Of a stretch of 34,039 bases of DNA, positions 22,457 to 30,757 are shown piece by piece (the first letter of the stretch is position 1; each line of letters begins with the position of its first letter). This DNA comes from an uncultured Helicobacter sp. (GTDB lineage Bacteria; Campylobacterota; Campylobacteria; Campylobacterales; Helicobacteraceae). The stretch is taken from contig CALVDZ010000017.1 in NCBI GenBank assembly GCA_944326445.1, forward strand, positions 1-34,039, read 5' to 3'. The translations under genes and the position numbers were made by a program. The notes beneath the pieces were generated by a model, which did not search any database, was not told the DNA's origin, and worked only from the letters and a program-made list of their open reading frames with translations.

Positions 22457-23785
22457 TCATAGTCTTTGGCGCAAAAAGCTAAATGCCGGCAGGGGTAGGG
22501 GCAAAAGGAAGTGGTTGGTGTTGCCACTATGGATAGAATCTAGCTCCTTGCCATTTTCTAGCACGATTTTAAAAAAGCGCATATAATGCGCGCCATCGTG
22601 CTCGTATATCTCGCCTAGCTCGTTTTTGCCACACACGATGTGTGAATCTAGCGGCGCGACGATCTGCAGGGGCTTGTGCGGGATAATGGTGTGCTTGCAG
22701 AGTGCCTTATCGCCGCTTGGGGCGACTTGGGCATTGACTTGGTAGCTTCCCTCGCTGATGGCGGTTTGGTGGTTTTGTGTGTCAAGGCGGCTATGGGGGC
22801 GATGCACGAGATAGCCATCGCTAAAACCGCGATTTTTGAGCGTGTGGAGCTCGGACTGATAGAATCTCTCATCAAACGCACCCGCATAATAGTCGTCAAT
22901 CGCCTTGCGGTAGGTGCGTGCGGTGATTGCGGCGTAATACGCTGATTTGGTGCGCCCCTCGATTTTGAGCGCATTGATCGCTCCAGAATCTAAGATTTCT
23001 CTAAGGTGGCTTGCGAGATTGAGATCTTTGGAATTAAAAATATGCGTGCCCACGCCCTCGCTCTCCTCAAGTCTCATCATCACGCCATTATCGGGGTTTT
23101 TGACATAAAACTCCCGCCCATCAAAGCGTATGAGCTCATCATTTGCGAGGTTGCGCACATAGTATTCATAATCAAAGCGGCAGTCATTGGCGCAACTCCC
23201 GCGGTTGGGCACTCTGCCATTTTGCAGTGCCGAGATGAGGCAGCGTCCCGAGAAGGCAAAGCACATCGAGCCATGCACGAAAATTTCTAACTCTAAGTCG
23301 GGCAGGGCTTTTTTTATCTCTATGGCGTCTTTGAGGCTAAGCTCGCGCGCGGCTACTATGCGCTTCACGCCCATTTCATAAAACACCTGCGCATCAAGGA
23401 CATTGAGCACATTGGCTTGGGTGGAGAGGTGGATGGGGATTTGGGGCGCGATGGTTTTGGAGAGCTTGAGCACGCCCGGAGCAGCGATGATAAAGGCATC
23501 GGGCTTGAGCTCTGCCATTTTGGCTATGTGGGACTCTAGGAGTTTTAGCTGGGCGTTGAAAGGGAAGCCGTTGATGGTTACATAGATTTTTTTGCCAAGG
23601 GCGTGTGTGTAATCAACCGCTTGTGCGAAGGTCTCAAAGTCAAATTCCTTGCCAGAGCGCGAACGCAGTGAAAAATGGCTAACGCCGCCATACACGACAT
23701 CTGCGCCATAGGCAAGGGCGATTTTGAGTTTTTGAAAATTGCCCGCGGGTGAGAGGAGCTCACATTTTTTGAGAGAATCTGACAT
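22457..23785 (-). CDS. U32 family peptidase (YegQ/TrhP-like)
   Basis: A 442-residue member of the U32 family. Hallmarks are ELLSPAGNFQKLKIALAYGA and VYGG near the N terminus. The signature includes EIFVHGSMCFAFSGRCLISA and NRGSCANDCRFDY, whose cysteines are thought to hold an Fe-S cluster in the tRNA-hydroxylating members. The historic name is collagenase PrtC; related TrhP proteins act in 5-hydroxyuridine modification of tRNA, so the role here is probably tRNA-related rather than proteolytic (family-level inference). It follows cheZ by 32 bases on the same strand, an order also found in H. pylori (HP0169-HP0170). Confidence 0.92.
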   Translation of the reverse strand: MSDSLKKCELLSPAGNFQKLKIALAYGADVVYGGVSHFSLRSRSGKEFDFETFAQAVDYTHALGKKIYVTINGFPFNAQLKLLESHIAKMAELKPDAFIIAAPGVLKLSKTIAPQIPIHLSTQANVLNVLDAQVFYEMGVKRIVAARELSLKDAIEIKKALPDLELEIFVHGSMCFAFSGRCLISALQNGRVPNRGSCANDCRFDYEYYVRNLANDELIRFDGREFYVKNPDNGVMMRLEESEGVGTHIFNSKDLNLASHLREILDSGAINALKIEGRTKSAYYAAITARTYRKAIDDYYAGAFDERFYQSELHTLKNRGFSDGYLVHRPHSRLDTQNHQTAISEGSYQVNAQVAPSGDKALCKHTIIPHKPLQIVAPLDSHIVCGKNELGEIYEHDGAHYMRFFKIVLENGKELDSIHSGNTNHFLLPLPLPAFSFLRQRL

Positions 23786-23817
23786 ATAAGGCTCTTAAGG
23801 CTCTATTTGGCAGGGCT

Positions 23818-24501
23818 CTACTTGGCGCCAAATGAGGCGATGAGCGCCTCGATATCGTCATCGCTCGCGATATCCCCTTTGTTATCGCCTGCGATATACA
23901 CAGCGGAGCTCACGCGCTTATTATCCTCGATCTTGCCTTCAAAGAGCGAGTTCATATATTGTGCGAGGGCGCGCATTACATTGATCACGCGCTCGATTTT
24001 TTGGCGATGGATATCTTGGTATTGCATAATATCCATAGCCTGCATAGACGCATCGCTCACTTCATCGCAGTAGTTTATGGCTTCTTTGAGGGTGGCTTTG
24101 GTGTGGGTGATCTCCTCCATAGTTTTGGTAAATGTCTGCACATTTGGGAAACTCTCGCAGAGCTTGCTAAAGAGCTCCTCTTGGGAGTCGAGGAATTTTT
24201 TGATTTGCTTGAGCTTTTTGGCGGCATTATCGGCTGCTGATCCCATAATCTCGAGCTGATCAAAAATCTGTGTGGCTTTGACTTCTGAATCCTTGGTAAC
24301 ATCATCAAGCTGATGAACGACTTTGTGATCGTCGGTTGGAGGTGGTGGGGGCCATTTTTTGTCGGCTTCTACGCGATAGTTTTCCATATTGAGTTCTGAT
24401 GATTCGCTAGTGTTGTTTTGGGATGGGGTATCGTCCTCTTGTGCAACAACATCATCGAGATTGTCGCTATTCATCAGCATATTGAGTTCTTCTTGGGTCA
24501 T
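23818..24501 (-). CDS. cheZ: Chemotaxis phosphatase CheZ (remote, Helicobacter type)
   Basis: A 227-residue, mainly helical protein. The key segment near residues 150-170, MDIMQYQDIHRQKIERV, corresponds to the CheZ catalytic-glutamine helix (MxxQDxxxQ). The C terminus ends in a short amphipathic DDIEALIASFGAK, the CheY-binding tail. CheZ removes phosphate from CheY. This divergent form was recognised in H. pylori only by remote homology. GAAGGCG lies upstream of the ATG and a perfect TATAAT at 24531-24536. It probably heads an operon with the U32 peptidase and the MBOAT/SGNH pair. Confidence 0.9.
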   Translation of the reverse strand: MTQEELNMLMNSDNLDDVVAQEDDTPSQNNTSESSELNMENYRVEADKKWPPPPPTDDHKVVHQLDDVTKDSEVKATQIFDQLEIMGSAADNAAKKLKQIKKFLDSQEELFSKLCESFPNVQTFTKTMEEITHTKATLKEAINYCDEVSDASMQAMDIMQYQDIHRQKIERVINVMRALAQYMNSLFEGKIEDNKRVSSAVYIAGDNKGDIASDDDIEALIASFGAK

Positions 24502-24530
24502 AATACGCCTTCAAAATGATTTTGTGGGGA

Positions 24531-24536
24531 ATTATA
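24531..24536 (-). promoter_or_regulatory. cheZ promoter -10
   Basis: The - strand reads CCTATAATTCC: a perfect TATAAT 30 bases upstream of the cheZ ATG, with A/T-rich DNA above it. Confidence 0.65.
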
Positions 24537-24587
24537 GGATATTTTATTTTATGTTTTTGTTAAATCTTGGGTTTTGGAGAAAAGTTT

Positions 24588-24611
24588 GGATTCTAGTAAG
24601 CACTAGAATCC
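24588..24611 (-). terminator. Terminator after ferredoxin made of two AGAWTCT-type words
   Basis: GGATTCTAGT-GCTT-ACTAGAATCC on the - strand: a perfect 10-bp stem with a 4-base loop, starting eight bases after the ferredoxin stop and followed by AAACTTTTC. It separates the ferredoxin gene from the cheZ promoter. The stem is formed by the dispersed repeat word in inverted orientation. Confidence 0.6.
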
Positions 24612-24618
24612 TAGAAAG

Positions 24619-24894
24619 TTACACACAAGGATGTGTGCCATCTCTCATATCTGTGGTGATAGAATCTCGGTTGGTAGAGCCGAGCTCACTCCACACGATG
24701 CAGCCATCGGTAGGACACGCACTAGCGCACGCTGGTTCGTCATTGTGCCCCACGCACTCTACGCATTTATTAGAATACACATAATAAATGCCCTCTCCTG
24801 TTGGGTTATCATCATCATCCACGATCGCCCCTACTGGACACTCATCGATACAAGAACCGCACGCTATGCAAATATCAGTAATCTTAACAGCCAT
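24619..24894 (-). CDS. fdxA: 2[4Fe-4S] ferredoxin (Alvin type)
   Basis: A 91-residue electron carrier with two cluster motifs: CIACGSCIDECP (CxxCxxCxxxCP) and CVECVGHNDEPACASACP, where the second motif has the eight-residue spacing (CxxC-x8-CxxxCP) seen in Allochromatium-type ferredoxins. The family also has a C-terminal extension, here about 25 residues. The H. pylori counterpart HP0277 (fdxA) is often essential and serves oxidoreductases such as pyruvate:acceptor oxidoreductase. AGGGAG is upstream of the ATG, TATACT at 24941-24946, and a small hairpin lies in the leader. Confidence 0.93.
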   Translation of the reverse strand: MAVKITDICIACGSCIDECPVGAIVDDDDNPTGEGIYYVYSNKCVECVGHNDEPACASACPTDGCIVWSELGSTNRDSITTDMRDGTHPCV

Positions 24895-24918
24895 CTTTAC
24901 TCCCTTATTTGTTGTTGT

Positions 24919-24936
24919 ATTTTGGTAGAACCAAAA
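24919..24936 (-). other. Small hairpin in ferredoxin leader
   Basis: TTTTGGT-TCT-ACCAAAA: a 7-bp stem with a 3-base loop between the -10 and the start codon. The stem is A/T-rich. It is probably at or just after the 5' end of the transcript and might affect stability or regulation. Confidence 0.35.
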
Positions 24937-24940
24937 CCAA

Positions 24941-24946
24941 AGTATA
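24941..24946 (-). promoter_or_regulatory. Ferredoxin promoter -10
   Basis: The - strand reads CCTATACTTTGG, giving TATACT 47 bases upstream of the ferredoxin ATG. The spacer above is A/T-rich. Confidence 0.5.
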
Positions 24947-24999
24947 GGATATTAATCTTAAAATAACCTAAATAATAAGAAAGTTAAGAATTATTTAAC

Positions 25000-25019
25000 C
25001 CTAAAATGTCCGTTTTAGG
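25000..25019 (-). terminator. Hairpin across the cheW stop codon
   Basis: A 7-bp stem CCTAAAA/TTTTAGG with loop CGGACA on the - strand, spanning the end of cheW. It is followed by GTTAAATAATTCTT rather than a clean T run, so it is a weak terminator candidate for the pepD-to-cheW operon. Confidence 0.35.
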
Positions 25020-25498
25020 AGATTCTCAAGACTTAGAATAGTGATGAGTCTATCCTCTTGCTTTCCGATACCTTGCATAAAGCTCTCCGCTCCCTCTATC
25101 GTCTCTGGGACAGGATCTATATCGTTTTGGTTGATTTTCACGGCTTCATTGAGCTTGTCGATGATTAATCCGACATTTTCATCTTGGTGCATTACGACGA
25201 GATAGCGAGTATCCTGATCCTGCTTGATAGAGGGAAGCCCAAACTTAAGGCGCAAATTGATGAGAGGAAACACACCACCCCTTAGGTTAAACACACCCAC
25301 TACATAGTTTGGTGCTCCCGGAACTCTCGTGTATTCCATAGGCTTGATGATTTCTTTGACATTGAGGATAGGCACGGCAAACTCTTCACTCCCCACCATA
25401 AAGCTTATAACCTGTAAAGTCTCTTCAAAGAAAGCATTGTCCTCCCCTGATTTCTTTTTTTGTTGCTTTTCAAACACTTCTTTTAGCTGATTATTCAT
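25001..25498 (-). CDS. cheW: Chemotaxis coupling protein CheW
   Basis: A 165-residue scaffold that links receptors to CheA. It is a single CheW beta-barrel domain: FMVGSEEFAVPILNVKEIIK, then NYVVGVFNLRGGVFPLINLR and the GLIIDKLNEAVKI stretch. ATG 25498 is preferred over the ATG at 25513, which overlaps the cheA stop, because GGGGAG lies eight bases upstream and the resulting length matches H. pylori CheW. Gene order cheV-cheA-cheW is as in H. pylori. Confidence 0.95.
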   Translation of the reverse strand: MNNQLKEVFEKQQKKKSGEDNAFFEETLQVISFMVGSEEFAVPILNVKEIIKPMEYTRVPGAPNYVVGVFNLRGGVFPLINLRLKFGLPSIKQDQDTRYLVVMHQDENVGLIIDKLNEAVKINQNDIDPVPETIEGAESFMQGIGKQEDRLITILSLENLLKRTF

Positions 25499-25502
25499 AC
25501 TC

Positions 25503-27896
25503 TTACTCCCCATCTGTTACGAGATTGATATTGCGCCTTACGACGTTTATTAGATACTCTGGCGTATATGGTTTGGTAATGTATTCTGTCATACCAGATT
25601 CTACTCCGCGCATTCTGTCGGTTTTGCTATTTCTACTTGTTACAGCAATGAGTGGCAAATTCCTAAATTTGTTGTATTTGCGCACCTCTGAGGCAAAAGT
25701 ATAGCCGTCCATCTTTGGCATTTCAATATCCACGAGCACAGCATCAAGTTGCTTATCGCCATTTTTGACGATATCTAGCGCCTCCAAGCCGTTTGAAGCC
25801 TCAAGCACCGTAACACCCAATGTTTTGAGGCATTTTTTCATAATGGCGCGATCGGTGCTGCTATCATCAATGGCAAGCACGGTATAGTCGCTTGGAGAAT
25901 TTTTCACTTTTTGGGATTCCACTTCGTCAAGCATTTTGTTGATATTTACCTTCATACTCTTAGCCATATTCATCATACCAGCGACATCCACGATAAGCGT
26001 GATCTTGCCATCACCTCGCACCGTGGCGCCAGTGATACCCTCAATGCCTTTGAGATAGTAGCCAAGCGATTTGATCACCACTTCTTCTTGTCCCACGAGA
26101 TAATCCACAATCACACCGATTTTCTGATCAGCCAATCCGATGATGACGACATACACCTCATTCATTGCCTCAAGCACAGAATCTACCTTGAAAATATCTG
26201 CTAAGCGCACGAGCGAGAGCACTTCATCGCGAGAGCGCAGCACGCTCTTGCCATCGACTGTGTAGATTTCATCTTGACTAATGCGCACGGTTTCTATGAC
26301 AGATGAGAGTGGGATCGCGTAGTATTCCTCCTGCACGCCCACGAGCAACGCCTGCATAATCGCTAGCGTGAGAGGGATTTTGAGCTTTTGTGTTGTGCCC
26401 ACGCCCTTTTCAGATTCTATCTCGATGATACCGCTAAGCTTTTCGATATTGGTTTTTACCACATCCATACCCACGCCGCGCCCAGAGACATTAGTAATGC
26501 TTTTGGCAGTAGAAAATCCGGGCTTGAAAATAATCCCAAACGCCTCTTTGTCAGACATAGAATCTGCTTCCCTCTCGCTAATTAGGCCCTTTTCTATCGC
26601 TTTTCGTTTGAGCATCTGCGCGTCAAGCCCCTTGCCATCATCGGTTACCTCAATCACGATATGGTTGCCTTCATTATAGGCTTTGAGTTGCACCGTTCCC
26701 ATAGCAGGTTTGCCCAGAGCCTGTCGCTCTTCAGGAGATTCTACGCCGTGATCGCAAGAATTTCTGATGATATGCACGAGCGGATCGCCAATCTCCTCTA
26801 CGATGGATTTATCCACCTCTGTTTCCTCGCCTGTAATCACAAGATCAATGTTTTTGTTAAGCTCTCTAGAGAGATCACGCACCATACGCGGGAATTTATT
26901 AAACACCTTGCCCACAGGCTGCATTCGAGTTTTCATCACTGCGAGTTGCAAATCTGTAGTGATTGATGAGATAGAGGAGACGACTTGATTGAGCTCTTCG
27001 AGGAATTTTTCCCCATCATAGCGTTCCTCCACATCGCTATAGATTTTGATAAGCCTGTTTTTGCCAAGCACCAATTCCCCGATGAGATTCATCAAATGAT
27101 CTAGGCGGCGCACATCCACGCGCACTGTTTGTTCGACATTGGTCGCTGGAGCACCGCCATCTTCTTTTTTGGCTCCAGCTTTTGGTTTGGCGGCAGCGGG
27201 CTTGGGGGCTTGGGGGCTTGGGGTAGATTGTGCTTCTTTTGGCTCGCTTGGTGCCTGCACATTGGGGGCTAGTCCTTGTTTTTTGAGCTCCTCTCGACGC
27301 GCCTTGTCGGCTTCTTGACGTTTTTTCAAAAGCCTCTCGATTTCCGCCTCTACCTGCTCCCCACTCATTGAGGAATAATCCAAATCTGGCTCATCAGCAA
27401 GCGGATTATCCGTAGCATTTACGCTCGCAGTTTGCTCTGCCGGTTTAGAATCTTCCTTGTTAGCTTCTTGGCTAGCCTCTTGTGCTGGGGCTTTTTCCTC
27501 GCCACTATCGCCAGAAACCTCTTGGAGTCGCTTGACAATATCTGTGATATCAATGCCGCTATTTGCGTCTGTCCCATTGTCCCTAATCGCACTCAAAAGT
27601 GCCTTCATCAAATCCACAGATTGCAGCACCACATCCATAACATCGGGAGTGATTTTTAGCTCTGCACGACGCGCTTTGTTGAGCACATCTTCCATATGAT
27701 GTGTTAGGCTCGTTAAGATATCAAAATTCAAAAACGAGCTTGAACCCTTGATCGTGTGCGCCACGCGAAAGATTCTGTTGAGTAGGTCCAAATCTTCAGG
27801 ATTACTTTCTAGCTCCACCAAGTCTTGATCGAGCTGCTCTACCATCTCGAAAGCCTCTATGAGAAAGTCCTCCATTATCTCTTGTATATCGTCCAT
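25503..27896 (-). CDS. cheA: Chemotaxis histidine kinase CheA with C-terminal receiver (CheAY)
   Basis: A 797-residue kinase. The P1 HPt domain carries His47 in FRVAHTIKGSSSF. An Ala/Pro/Glu/Lys-rich linker covers about 135-255. The dimerisation and ATPase domains contain the N box HIIRNSCDHGVE, DDGKGLD and GRGVGMDVV. A CheW-like domain follows, and then a receiver domain fused at the C terminus (LAIDDSSTDRAIM, phospho-acceptor Asp723 in VLVDIEMPKMDGY, AVTSR, ITKPY). The fused receiver is typical of Campylobacterota and is thought to act as a phosphate sink or modulator of CheY signalling. It receives input from receptors through CheW and CheV. It lies 58 bases after cheV. Confidence 0.97.
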   Translation of the reverse strand: MDDIQEIMEDFLIEAFEMVEQLDQDLVELESNPEDLDLLNRIFRVAHTIKGSSSFLNFDILTSLTHHMEDVLNKARRAELKITPDVMDVVLQSVDLMKALLSAIRDNGTDANSGIDITDIVKRLQEVSGDSGEEKAPAQEASQEANKEDSKPAEQTASVNATDNPLADEPDLDYSSMSGEQVEAEIERLLKKRQEADKARREELKKQGLAPNVQAPSEPKEAQSTPSPQAPKPAAAKPKAGAKKEDGGAPATNVEQTVRVDVRRLDHLMNLIGELVLGKNRLIKIYSDVEERYDGEKFLEELNQVVSSISSITTDLQLAVMKTRMQPVGKVFNKFPRMVRDLSRELNKNIDLVITGEETEVDKSIVEEIGDPLVHIIRNSCDHGVESPEERQALGKPAMGTVQLKAYNEGNHIVIEVTDDGKGLDAQMLKRKAIEKGLISEREADSMSDKEAFGIIFKPGFSTAKSITNVSGRGVGMDVVKTNIEKLSGIIEIESEKGVGTTQKLKIPLTLAIMQALLVGVQEEYYAIPLSSVIETVRISQDEIYTVDGKSVLRSRDEVLSLVRLADIFKVDSVLEAMNEVYVVIIGLADQKIGVIVDYLVGQEEVVIKSLGYYLKGIEGITGATVRGDGKITLIVDVAGMMNMAKSMKVNINKMLDEVESQKVKNSPSDYTVLAIDDSSTDRAIMKKCLKTLGVTVLEASNGLEALDIVKNGDKQLDAVLVDIEMPKMDGYTFASEVRKYNKFRNLPLIAVTSRNSKTDRMRGVESGMTEYITKPYTPEYLINVVRRNINLVTDGE

Positions 27897-27954
27897 TGCC
27901 TAACCTCACTTTCAAAATTTAAACTCTGCCCGCCATTCTAACAGAATTTATTTC

Positions 27955-28899
27955 TTATTTTGATAAAATTCGAGATATTTCATCATAAAATAACCCAGTA
28001 TCGAATTTTATCAGATACGCCTCCGCCCCGATTTCCTTGCTTTTTTCTTCACTCAGATTGTCACAGATTGAGGAGTTGAACATAATGGGAATATCCTTAA
28101 AACGCTCATCTTGCTTGACTTGCGCGGCGAAGTGGAAACCATCCATTTGGGGCATTTCCACATCCGAGATAATGATTTTTAAATGCCCGCTTAGATTCTC
28201 TTGATACTGCTCGTATAATCGCTCGAGCTTTTGTATGCCATCTTCGCCATTGACTGCCTCAATGATATCAAACCCCGCGTCCCTAAGTGAAGTGCGCAGG
28301 AGTTTGCGTGCGACGAGACTATCATCTAAAATCAGCGCAAAACCGCTAAATTTGGGCACTTCTTTTTGGCTCCCGTCCTCATTGATCATATTTTTCATCG
28401 GATCGTAGAAGTTGCAATCATCTAAAATCCCCTCCAAATCCAAAATCAGCAATGTCCTGCCATCTTCTATGGGCGTTGTGCCCGTGATTTTACCGCGTTG
28501 ATTGTCGTTGCTTACATTAAACGCCGCGCCCTCGATATCTTTCCAATTAATCCGCCTAATCCTCTTTGCCTCGTGGATGATAAAGCCAATCTTGATATTA
28601 TTAAATTTCGCCACGATGACTTTTTGGCTCGTTTTTGAAGTGTCTGTCTGCACACACATCCACCTGCCCAAATCCACTAGCGGTATGATCTCTCCGCGCA
28701 GATCAAATGTCCCCACCACATAATCAGGTGCAGCCGGGAGATCAAAGACATGATCGGGGAACTCCACCACGCCATCGACTTTGGAGACATTGATCCCATA
28801 CACGCCCTCATAGCTTTCTTCGCCATGTATCTCGTAGATTCTAAAATCCACCAATTCCATTTCGTTTGTCGCAAGATTTAACAGACTTTTTTTAGCCAT
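27955..28899 (-). CDS. cheV: CheV coupling protein (CheW plus receiver)
   Basis: A 314-residue protein. The N-terminal CheW-like domain (about 15-165; DYVVGTFDLRGEIIPLVDLG) is followed by a receiver domain with the acidic pair in ILDDSLVARKLL, phospho-acceptor Asp246 in IISDVEMPQMDGFHF, and the lysine in AYLIKFD. CheV couples receptors to CheA with phosphorylation-dependent adjustment. By gene order it corresponds to H. pylori CheV3 (HP0393). ATG 28899 is chosen over upstream starts because AGGGGTAAGA precedes it and homology begins there. It overlaps the end of the metallophosphoesterase gene by eight bases. Confidence 0.95.
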   Translation of the reverse strand: MAKKSLLNLATNEMELVDFRIYEIHGEESYEGVYGINVSKVDGVVEFPDHVFDLPAAPDYVVGTFDLRGEIIPLVDLGRWMCVQTDTSKTSQKVIVAKFNNIKIGFIIHEAKRIRRINWKDIEGAAFNVSNDNQRGKITGTTPIEDGRTLLILDLEGILDDCNFYDPMKNMINEDGSQKEVPKFSGFALILDDSLVARKLLRTSLRDAGFDIIEAVNGEDGIQKLERLYEQYQENLSGHLKIIISDVEMPQMDGFHFAAQVKQDERFKDIPIMFNSSICDNLSEEKSKEIGAEAYLIKFDTGLFYDEISRILSK

Positions 28900-29716
28900 T
28901 CTTACCCCTAGTTTGTGATTGACAAATGCCAGATTGTAGCCTAAAGATGCTTCCATCAATATAAAATGAGGGCAAACACGCATAAAAAACGCGCCCCCCT
29001 CCCGCCTCTAGCCACATCTCGCGCCCTAGATGGAAGTGCCCCTCGATGATGATTTGTGGCAGAGCCTTGTATCGCTTGAGAAAATACGCGCTATATGATT
29101 GTATGCGTCGCGCACAAAATCCCTCATACTCCCCCCTAAACGCGCGGATATGCTTAGAATCTATGCCTGCTTGCAGCACCCTATACACCCACCCGCGCGA
29201 GAGCCAATCTATAGCCTTTAGCACACTAAGCCCAAAGCGGGAGTTGAGCACACCGATATAGAATCTGTATCGCTTATTTAGGAACAAATCCCCGTGCGCG
29301 AGGCTCACGATTTGCCCTCTGTAAGTGGCGATGAGGGGTTGGCGCGCACGCGGGATAAAGCGCACCTGCGCTAGAGCAGAGCCCAACGCCTCTAAGCCAA
29401 AGTCGTGATTGCCCTCAAGCCAATACACACAGCTACGCTTGCTTAAATTTTGTATGCACTCTAGCAGAGCCTTGTTGGATTCTGTGCTTGTGGCGAGATT
29501 GCCCACGAGCATTTGCGCGATATCTCCCATCAAAAACACCTGTGAGCATTGCAGTGAATCTAAGCACGCTAATAGCCCCTCATCACCTGCCTTCCAATGC
29601 GCATCCGCGACAAACACCGCATCGTCATTGATACGCAATGCCGCCGCCTCGCGCAATGCCCCCTCTAATGCCCCTTTTGGTGCTCCCTCTGATAGTTTTG
29701 GTGCGTCGCTACTCAC
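28892..29716 (-). CDS. Calcineurin-like metallophosphoesterase (LpxH/LpxJ-type candidate)
   Basis: A 274-residue protein with all the metal-site motifs of the family: D38-A-H40, MGD, GNHD, SLAHGD and GHFH. By position it corresponds to H. pylori HP0394, usually annotated as UDP-2,3-diacylglucosamine hydrolase, which releases UMP in lipid A synthesis. Campylobacterota are known to use non-LpxH versions for this step, so the activity is plausible but unproven. The start is GTG 29716, directly after the argC stop (TGA-GTG). The first 30 residues (SEGAPKGALEGALREAAALR) are low-complexity and not typical. It overlaps cheV by eight bases. Confidence 0.8.
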   Translation of the reverse strand: MSSDAPKLSEGAPKGALEGALREAAALRINDDAVFVADAHWKAGDEGLLACLDSLQCSQVFLMGDIAQMLVGNLATSTESNKALLECIQNLSKRSCVYWLEGNHDFGLEALGSALAQVRFIPRARQPLIATYRGQIVSLAHGDLFLNKRYRFYIGVLNSRFGLSVLKAIDWLSRGWVYRVLQAGIDSKHIRAFRGEYEGFCARRIQSYSAYFLKRYKALPQIIIEGHFHLGREMWLEAGGGRVFYACLPSFYIDGSIFRLQSGICQSQTRGKNG

Positions 29717-30757
29717 TCACCACCCCACTTGCGGTATGCCACAATCTTGCGGCAGCCCACACATTATGTTGGCATTGACCACGGCTTGGGAGCTCGCCCC
29801 GCGCATAAGGTTGTCAATCGCGCTATTTATATACAGTGCCCTGCCTCGCTTGAGTGCGAAGACATCGCACATATTGCTCCCGCGCACATCGCTCACGCGC
29901 ACGCTTTGCTCACAGATTCTCACAAATGGCGCGCCCTCATACGCTCGCTCCAAAATCTCTAGGGGCTCAATATCCGCATACTCCTCCCTAAGCGTGGCAA
30001 ACACGCTCACAAGCATACCGCGCGTAAAAGGACACAAATGCGGGACAAAATGCACGCGCGCGCTCACTGCCCCAAACTGCGCGCATTTTTCCTCAATCTC
30101 GATTTGGTGGCGGTGGGTTAGTGGCGCGTAGCTAAAGATATTTTCATTGATAGTTGGGTAGTGCGTATCATCAGTGAGTTTTTTGCCCGCTCCACTCACA
30201 CCGCTTTTAGCATCGACAAAGATTTCGCCCTCCACATAGGGGAGAAACGGCAGCAGTGCCAAAAGCGTGGCGGTGGGATAGCAGCCCGGATTTGCGACTA
30301 GAGAGGCGCTTGCTATAGCATTGTGCGCGTATTCAGGCAGTCCATACACCGCACGAGAGAGCCCCTCATCATCGATATGTGGGCAATACACCGCCTCATA
30401 ATGCTCCGCGCTCAAGCGATAATCCGCGCTCAAATCTATGATTTTTAGTGAATCTAGCGAGCTAGATTCTGTATTTTTCTGAGCTTCTCTCAATGCCTTG
30501 ACAAACTCCATCGCGCTTTTGTGTGGCAGTGCCAAAAACACCACATCGCATTGCGCGCACACATCTTTAGCGCAAGCCTTTTGCACGGGCAAATTAAGCA
30601 CATTATAAAATTCCTTATGGATTTCATCTAGATTCACACCGCCTTGGGTATTTGCCACATAGCTTATCTCAAAATATGGGTGCTTGTGGAGAATCTTTAG
30701 CAAATCCGCGCCCGTGTAGCCACTCACCCCAACTATCCCTACTCGCAATGTTTTCAT
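29717..30757 (-). CDS. argC: N-acetyl-gamma-glutamyl-phosphate reductase
   Basis: A 346-residue NADPH-dependent enzyme of arginine synthesis that reduces N-acetylglutamyl phosphate to the semialdehyde. The N-terminal Rossmann motif GIVGVSGYTGADLLKIL and catalytic Cys159 in VANPGCYPTAT are present, as is HLCPFTRGMLVS near residue 240. A small Ser-rich insert (TESSSLDS, about residues 96-103), coded by an AGATTCT-type word, lies between two conserved blocks. The start overlaps the pepD stop by four bases (ATGA). Confidence 0.95.
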   Translation of the reverse strand: MKTLRVGIVGVSGYTGADLLKILHKHPYFEISYVANTQGGVNLDEIHKEFYNVLNLPVQKACAKDVCAQCDVVFLALPHKSAMEFVKALREAQKNTESSSLDSLKIIDLSADYRLSAEHYEAVYCPHIDDEGLSRAVYGLPEYAHNAIASASLVANPGCYPTATLLALLPFLPYVEGEIFVDAKSGVSGAGKKLTDDTHYPTINENIFSYAPLTHRHQIEIEEKCAQFGAVSARVHFVPHLCPFTRGMLVSVFATLREEYADIEPLEILERAYEGAPFVRICEQSVRVSDVRGSNMCDVFALKRGRALYINSAIDNLMRGASSQAVVNANIMCGLPQDCGIPQVGW

